From Clostridiales bacterium 1_7_47FAA (GTDB lineage: Bacteria; Bacillota; Clostridia; Lachnospirales; Lachnospiraceae), in NCBI GenBank assembly GCA_000155435.1, contig DS990262.1, positions 533,062-597,061 of the forward strand: a stretch of DNA of 64,000 nt, given 5' to 3'. The translations under genes were made by a program, and so were the position numbers. The notes under the pieces are model-generated. The model saw only the letters and a list, made by a program, of their open reading frames with translations. It had not been told where the DNA came from and searched no databases. This document shows positions 59,685 through 64,000 of this stretch, in pieces (position 1 is the first letter of the stretch; every line of letters starts with the position of its first letter).

Positions 59685-59699
59685 TGGCATGTGATTTGC
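59685..59699 (+). promoter_or_regulatory. Sigma-54 promoter of the ferredoxin-nitroreductase gene
   Basis: TGGCAT-GTGAT-TTGC matches the -24/-12 consensus with the correct 12-base distance between the GG and GC pairs. It is 54 bases before the ATG. Confidence 0.75.
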
Positions 59700-59753
59700 G
59701 TGTATAAAAAATATAATGATTAATTGAACGGCAATGGGAAAGGAGACAGGTAA

Positions 59754-60554
59754 ATGATACATATTAACAGGGATTTGTGCACCGGGTGCGGGGTATGCGT
59801 TAAGGTATGTTCCATGGCATGTATTGTCCTGGAGGAGGAAAAGGCGGTATTTAAAGGAGAAAAGAGGTGTATGACCTGCGCCCACTGCATGGCTGTGTGC
59901 CCGCAGAAAGCTGTGTGCACGGACCGATATGACAACAGCGAGTCCGTGGAAATGACGCCGGATATCCCTCTGGCATCGCCGGAGGAAATGAAAAACAGGA
60001 TGGTGCTTCGCAGGAGTATCCGCGCTTACAGGCAGAAGGTACCCTCCAGGCAGGAGATTGAAGCCATTCTGGATGGGGCCAGATATGCGGGCACGGGAGG
60101 TAACAGGCAGGCCCTGCGCTACATCGCGGTGTGCGGACATATGGATGAGGTGACCGGGGAGGCGGCCCGCGTCCTGGGCGGCCTGGCAGAGAAACCGGGA
60201 TTCTATGCGCCTGCCTATGGAAGGATTTATAAGGAGAGCCTGAAGGGAAATGACATACTGTTCTATGGGGCGCCCCTCCTTATATTAGTAATCGGGAATA
60301 AGAAAAAAGGGTTCAATGTGAAAAAGGACGGAGGGCTGGCGTCTGCATACATCCAGCTGATGGCTGAAACCATGGGGATTGGCTCCTGTATCAACGGCTT
60401 TTTTGGGGACGCTGTGGATAACAGCAGTAAGTTAAAGGAAATGTTGGGGATAACAGAGGATGAATCCATGGTAATGGCCATTGCCATGGGCTATCCGCTT
60501 ATTTCGTATATGCGCAGTGCGCCCAGGAAAAAGCTGGATTTAACCTGGATGTGA
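59754..60554 (+). CDS. Ferredoxin-nitroreductase fusion
   Basis: A 266-aa protein with an N-terminal bacterial ferredoxin domain carrying two [4Fe-4S] motifs (CTGCGVCVKVC and CMTCAHCMAVCP, residues 8-55) and a C-terminal FMN nitroreductase domain (RRSIRAYRQKVPSRQEIEAIL, residues 75-260, GTGGNRQALRYIAV, GIGSCINGFFGDA). This layout is common in anaerobic clostridia and passes electrons from ferredoxin-type donors to the flavin. The substrate is not known. A GGAGAC site precedes the ATG. Its last 10 codons lie in the first unit of a 43-bp tandem repeat. Confidence 0.9.
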   Translation: MIHINRDLCTGCGVCVKVCSMACIVLEEEKAVFKGEKRCMTCAHCMAVCPQKAVCTDRYDNSESVEMTPDIPLASPEEMKNRMVLRRSIRAYRQKVPSRQEIEAILDGARYAGTGGNRQALRYIAVCGHMDEVTGEAARVLGGLAEKPGFYAPAYGRIYKESLKGNDILFYGAPLLILVIGNKKKGFNVKKDGGLASAYIQLMAETMGIGSCINGFFGDAVDNSSKLKEMLGITEDESMVMAIAMGYPLISYMRSAPRKKLDLTWM

Positions 60555-60695
60555 GGACGGCGCTCTTAGGAAAAAGCTGGATTTAACCTGGATGTGAGGG
60601 TAGCGCTCTTAGGAAGAAGCTGGATTTAACCTGGATGTGAGGACAGCGATTTCAGGAAAAAGCTGGTTTTACCTGGATGTAGGGACAGCGCTCCA
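60525..60695. repeat. 43-bp tandem repeat, four copies
   Basis: Units beginning AGGAAAAAGCTGGATT start at 60525, 60568, 60611 and 60654. The first overlaps the end of the nitroreductase gene, and the last ends 22 bases before a sigma-54 promoter match. The unit length is near four helical turns. Confidence 0.85.
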
Positions 60696-60716
60696 TCCGG
60701 TCGGATACGCACAGGT

Positions 60717-60731
60717 TGGCATCAAAATTGC
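60717..60731 (+). promoter_or_regulatory. Sigma-54 promoter of the YczE-like gene
   Basis: TGGCAT-CAAAA-TTGC(T) fits the -24/-12 consensus and spacing. It is 84 bases before the ATG at 60815. A TTGACA at 60738 with a weak -10 could be an alternative sigma-A promoter. Confidence 0.7.
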
Positions 60732-60814
60732 TGTTTAAAATTGACATGAGGCGCAGGCTCCAATAAAAGCGCCTGGCCTCTACGTGCGAATCGAATGAAA
60801 CGAGGGGGTGTCAG

Positions 60815-61504
60815 ATGGATAAATATCTGATCAGGAAATTGGCGGTATGTCTTGTAGGCTCATTTATATATGCGGCCGGGATAACCGTGGTAAAAGTATG
60901 CAATCTGGGGATATCGCCCATTACAAGCGCGCCTTATGCATTTTCCTTTGTAGTGGGCCAGACCCTGGGGACCTGCACCATGTATCTGAATGCAATCCTT
61001 TATGTCATCCAGAAGCTGGTGCTGAAAAAAGAGTACACGCTGCGCAAGTTTTTGACCCAGTTCATACTCAGCGCGGTATTTGCAGTGCTGATTGACCTTA
61101 CGGGAATCATGTTTGGCGGATTCGTGCCCCAATCTTATGGGTTCAGGCTCATATATCTGGTGTTTGGCTGTTTTGTGCTGGCAGTGGGGGTCTGCGGCGT
61201 GGTCATGTCTAATTTTGGCATGCTTCCCGGAGAAGGCGTGGCTGTTTGTATACAGCGGGTTACAAAACTGGATTTTGGGATATGCAAGATTATTTTTGAC
61301 TGTTCCATGGTGGCCCTGGCTCTGGTCATTTCCCTTGTCTTTTTAGGACGGATAGAGGGAGTCAGGGAAGGAACCCTGATATCAGCGGTCATGATAGGCT
61401 GGTTTGCCAGGTATGTCGGACGCTTCCTGGGGCCAAGGCTGGCCCTGGTGCTCAACCCGAAGGTGGATGAGAAAACAGTGATGGAAGCGGAAATGGAAAT
61501 GTGA
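60815..61504 (+). CDS. YczE/DUF6198-type integral membrane protein
   Basis: A 229-aa protein with about six helices. The start MDKYLIRKLAVCLVGSFIYAAGI and the repeated loop motif VCNLGISPITSAPYAFS followed later by SNFGMLPGEGVAV mark the YczE-like/YitT-related family, which has no proven function. GAGGGGG lies before the ATG. The predicted sigma-54 promoter suggests it belongs to the same regulatory group as the dehydratase operon. Its last residues (VMEAEMEM) run into a minisatellite, so the C-terminus may vary by strain. Confidence 0.8.
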   Translation: MDKYLIRKLAVCLVGSFIYAAGITVVKVCNLGISPITSAPYAFSFVVGQTLGTCTMYLNAILYVIQKLVLKKEYTLRKFLTQFILSAVFAVLIDLTGIMFGGFVPQSYGFRLIYLVFGCFVLAVGVCGVVMSNFGMLPGEGVAVCIQRVTKLDFGICKIIFDCSMVALALVISLVFLGRIEGVREGTLISAVMIGWFARYVGRFLGPRLALVLNPKVDEKTVMEAEMEM

Positions 61505-61652
61505 TGGAAGTGTGAAGGAAGCGGAAATGGAAGCGTGATGGAAGTGTGGAGGAAGCGGAAATGGAAGCGTGATGGAAGTGTGAAGGAAGCGGAAATGAAA
61601 GCGCAATAAAGCGGAAATGAAAGCGCAATAAAGCGGAAATGAAAGCGGAAAC
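61501..61652. repeat. 34-bp and 22-bp tandem repeats
   Basis: Units beginning GTGATGGAAGTGTG start at 61501, 61535 and 61569 (34-base period). Three 22-base units beginning GCGGAAATGAAAGC follow at 61589, 61611 and 61633. The array fills the gap between the YczE-like gene and the SDR gene. Confidence 0.8.
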
Positions 61653-61717
61653 AAAACCATGATAAAGCCGACGGAGTAAAAAAGTAATACAAAAAAAGGA
61701 GAAAAGGAGAATAAGAT

Positions 61718-62509
61718 ATGATTGAAATGAAAAATACGCCATTTGAAATCCCCACATTTGATTTGACCGGGAAGGTTGCCATAATCACGGGAAGCACCAC
61801 CGGGCTGGGATATGGCATGGCGGTTGCCTTCTGCGCATATGGCGCCAAGGTGGTGATTAACGGTCTGGAGGAAGAGGACTGCAAACGTGTTTCAGATGAG
61901 ATTAATGAGATGGGGGGAACCACCATCCCATTTAAAGCAGACGTAAGGAACCGCGCAGAGGTCCAGGCCATGGTCGGTAAGACGGTGGAAACCTTTGGCA
62001 GGCTGGATATCATGGTCTGCAACGCCGGAATCGGAATCACGAAGCGGATTGTGGAAATGAGCGATGAAGAGTGGGATGAGGTAGTGGACACGGACTTAAA
62101 GGGCGTGTTCATCTGCGGCGCGGAAGCTGCCAAGGTCATGATTGAAAAGGAAATCAAGGGAAGGGTCATCAACATTTCTTCCGCAGGCGGCCTGGTGGGA
62201 ACCAAGAATATCGCGGCATACTGTGCTTCCAAGTCCGGCGTCATAAGCCTTTCCAAGACAGAGGCCATGGAGTGGGGACGCTACGGCATAACGGCCAATG
62301 CAATCTGCCCGGGATATGTCCCTACAGCCATTAACGCGGCGCCTCTGGCAATACCAAGGGTACGGGAGCAGATCCTGGCCAAGACAGCGTTAAAACGTCT
62401 GGGTGAAATCTGGGAAGTGGCGGCAGTGGCCCTTTTCCTGGCGTCGGATGCCTCCAGCATTGTCACGGGCGCTTATATTGCCGCTGATATGGGAACCACA
62501 TGTAATTAA
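61718..62509 (+). CDS. Short-chain dehydrogenase/reductase (SDR)
   Basis: Classical SDR of 263 aa with the NAD(P) motif TGSTTGLGYG, an NAGIG strand-4 motif, the catalytic Ser in VINISSAGG and the YCASK catalytic pair. The C-terminal CPGYVPTAINAAP segment is typical. The substrate cannot be set from sequence; sugar acids, hydroxy-acyl compounds and steroids are all handled by such enzymes. AAAAGGAGAA precedes the ATG, and it is followed by a terminator and the enoate-reductase gene. Confidence 0.92.
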   Translation: MIEMKNTPFEIPTFDLTGKVAIITGSTTGLGYGMAVAFCAYGAKVVINGLEEEDCKRVSDEINEMGGTTIPFKADVRNRAEVQAMVGKTVETFGRLDIMVCNAGIGITKRIVEMSDEEWDEVVDTDLKGVFICGAEAAKVMIEKEIKGRVINISSAGGLVGTKNIAAYCASKSGVISLSKTEAMEWGRYGITANAICPGYVPTAINAAPLAIPRVREQILAKTALKRLGEIWEVAAVALFLASDASSIVTGAYIAADMGTTCN

Positions 62510-62537
62510 TGTTGGAAATAGTCTCAAGTTAAAGTTC

Positions 62538-62571
62538 AGGCTGCCGTCAAACAGGTTACGGCAGCCTTTTT
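62538..62571 (+). terminator. Terminator of the SDR gene
   Basis: AGGCTGCCGT and ACGGCAGCCT form a perfect 10-bp stem with a 10-base loop, followed by TTTT. Confidence 0.9.
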
Positions 62572-62584
62572 GTCAGGAGGGATT

Positions 62585-64000
62585 ATGGCAAAATTATTCG
62601 AACCCTTTGTATTGGGGAACCTTACATTAAAAAACAGGATCATCATGGCCGGCATGCACACGGAATTTGGCAGGGACGGATACCTGACAAAGCGGGAGCT
62701 GGCCTATTATGAGGAACGGGCCAAGGGCGGCGCAGCGGCCATCGGCGTGGTTGCCAGGGTAAGCCCGGAAGGAGGACCGGAGTCCATGGCAGGGGTATAT
62801 GACAATACCTTTGAGGCGGGCGTGGGCTGCCTGGCAGAACGGCTCCACCAGCATGACTGCAGGCTTTTCATACATCTGTTCCACATTGGCAGGAACCATG
62901 GAAATGATATTCTGGGCAGGCCCCTCCTGGCGCCGTCCGCGGTCCCGTCCCCCATTTACCGCCACATGCCAAAGGAAATGACGGCAGAAGATATAAAGAG
63001 GGTAAAGGAGGATTTTGCAGATGCAGCCGCCAGGTGCAGGGCCTGGGGCGCGGATGGGGTAACCGTGAACTGCAGCGCAGGCTATCTGCTGTCCCTGTTC
63101 CTGTCCGGAGAAACAAACCAGCGCACCGATGAGTATGGAGGAAGCCAGGAAAACAGGTTCCGTTTCCCCCTGGAAGTGCTTGCCCGGGTCAGGGAGGCGG
63201 TTGGAAGGGACTTTCCCATGCTGGTAAAGATATCCGGCAGCAGCATGCGGGCCAGGGGATACGGACTGAAGGATATGGAGGCATTTTCCTCCAAGCTATC
63301 AGGACTGGCGGACGCCATTGGCGTCACGGGCGGCTGGCACGAGGCTCCGGTGCCTCAGATTACCTATCAGGTGCCCAGGGGATTCTATTCCTGCCTCAGT
63401 TCCTGTATAAAGGAGCATAGCGGTCTGCCTGTCATCTGCTACAACCGCATCAATGACAGGGAAACGGCGGAGCGGATACTTGAGGAGGAAAAGGCGGACC
63501 TGGTGGCCTGCGGGCGGCCCTTCCTGGCGGATGCAGGCTTTGCAGCGAAAATCCGGGACGGACGTCCCTATCATCCCTGTGTGGGATGCAACCGCGGATG
63601 CATGGACCGCATCATCCGGAACCAGGAAGTGCGCTGTATCCAGAACCCGGAACTGGGAAGTGAGTATCAAAAGCTGTCCTCCCTCCCGGCCAGGGAAGGC
63701 CGGGTGCTGGTAATCGGCGGGGGCGTGGCAGGCATGGCGGCTGCCAGGTTCCTGGGAGAACGGGGTTATCAGGTTACGCTTAAGGAGAAAAAGGGCCGTC
63801 TGGGCGGGGTCATGGATCAGGTGGCTGCCAGCCCGGGAAAGGAAGGTTTCCTTGGTATTGCAGCTGCCCTGGAATGGGATTTAAAGGCGCTGGGTACACA
63901 TATTGTCACCGATGCAATGGTGACGGCTGAAGGACTTAAAGCGGAGGCGGACCAGTACAGCTTCGTAGTGCTGGCAGCAGGAGGAAAGCCGCGGCGCATG
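62585..64000 (+). CDS. Enoate reductase/2,4-dienoyl-CoA reductase-type flavoenzyme, 3' truncated
   Basis: The frame runs from ATG at 62585 (after AGGAGG) past the end of the window, giving 472 codons. The N-terminal part is an old-yellow-enzyme FMN barrel: LFEPFVLGNLTLKNRIIMAG, FIHLFHIGRN and NEYGG-like TDEYGGSQENRFRF. A four-Cys cluster motif, CVGCNRGC with a later C in RCIQNP, binds a [4Fe-4S] centre, and VLVIGGGVAGMAAARFLGE begins the FAD/NAD(P) domain. It is the layout of enoate reductase, 2,4-dienoyl-CoA reductase and BaiCD-type reductases. It should reduce an enoyl double bond; the substrate is unknown. The SDR upstream is separated by a terminator. Confidence 0.9.
   Translation, partial: MAKLFEPFVLGNLTLKNRIIMAGMHTEFGRDGYLTKRELAYYEERAKGGAAAIGVVARVSPEGGPESMAGVYDNTFEAGVGCLAERLHQHDCRLFIHLFHIGRNHGNDILGRPLLAPSAVPSPIYRHMPKEMTAEDIKRVKEDFADAAARCRAWGADGVTVNCSAGYLLSLFLSGETNQRTDEYGGSQENRFRFPLEVLARVREAVGRDFPMLVKISGSSMRARGYGLKDMEAFSSKLSGLADAIGVTGGWHEAPVPQITYQVPRGFYSCLSSCIKEHSGLPVICYNRINDRETAERILEEEKADLVACGRPFLADAGFAAKIRDGRPYHPCVGCNRGCMDRIIRNQEVRCIQNPELGSEYQKLSSLPAREGRVLVIGGGVAGMAAARFLGERGYQVTLKEKKGRLGGVMDQVAASPGKEGFLGIAAALEWDLKALGTHIVTDAMVTAEGLKAEADQYSFVVLAAGGKPRRM

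Noticed and set aside
60525-60695. CRISPR-like array
   Set aside because: The four units are contiguous 43-bp repeats without distinct spacers, and no cas genes are near.

Overview
The window looks like chromosome of an anaerobic, mid-GC, Gram-positive gut clostridium of the Lachnospiraceae (Enterocloster/Lachnoclostridium type). This is an inference from strong AGGAGG-type ribosome sites, lipobox lipoproteins, TRAP and RbsABC-type transporters, a Gram-positive type IV pilus set, HrcA/CIRCE control of clpB, and fermentation enzymes such as 4-hydroxybutyryl-CoA dehydratase. I see no rRNA, tRNA, CRISPR array, phage or complete insertion sequence.

Layout. 1-6.5 kb: end of a sugar-type regulator, a complete TRAP transporter (dctP-dctQ-dctM) with an SGNH esterase, a YcxB-like protein and a lone second DctP. 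6.5-11 kb: MBL-fold hydrolase, Thr-rich surface protein, HD-domain alarmone-hydrolase-like protein and a ChW-repeat polysaccharide deacetylase. 11-17.7 kb: a divergon in which a DeoR regulator and L-serine dehydratase (sdaAB, sdaAA) face an MFS carrier, a PHP phosphoesterase and an AGCS symporter; repeated CCCAATWW motifs sit inside both promoters. 18-21 kb: an unrecognised two-TM surface protein, purine nucleoside phosphorylase and a lipoprotein. 21.4-33 kb: a catabolic island with an arginase-fold protein, LacI regulator, ABC ATPase and permease, amidohydrolase, ROK kinase, two creatinase/M24-fold proteins and two near-duplicate binding proteins. 33-36.3 kb: clpB under CIRCE and a small DUF4250 gene.

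36.4-45.1 kb: a type IV pilus/pseudopilus operon (PilC, a PilM-PilN-like fusion, PilO-like, three minor pilins, a prepilin peptidase on the other strand, PilB, two pilins). 45.2-55.2 kb: cardiolipin synthase, CmpB-family membrane protein, PlsC, PheA, a DUF815 ATPase, then ppx and ppk behind an apparent Pho box. 55.2-55.9 kb is non-coding and holds two long imperfect palindromes. 55.9-64 kb: a NifU-like protein, two near-identical 4-hydroxybutyryl-CoA dehydratases, a ferredoxin-nitroreductase, a YczE-like membrane protein, an SDR and the start of an enoate-reductase-type flavoenzyme; three sigma-54 promoter matches lie here.

Most notable: the sigma-54 divergon around the dehydratases, the Pho box before ppx-ppk, the operator geometry of the serine dehydratase divergon, the paired palindromes, a PPK with a long Lys/Ala/Glu decapeptide repeat, and the possible guanidino/amide catabolic island. 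Short tandem repeats (13-46 bp units) recur at gene ends throughout.
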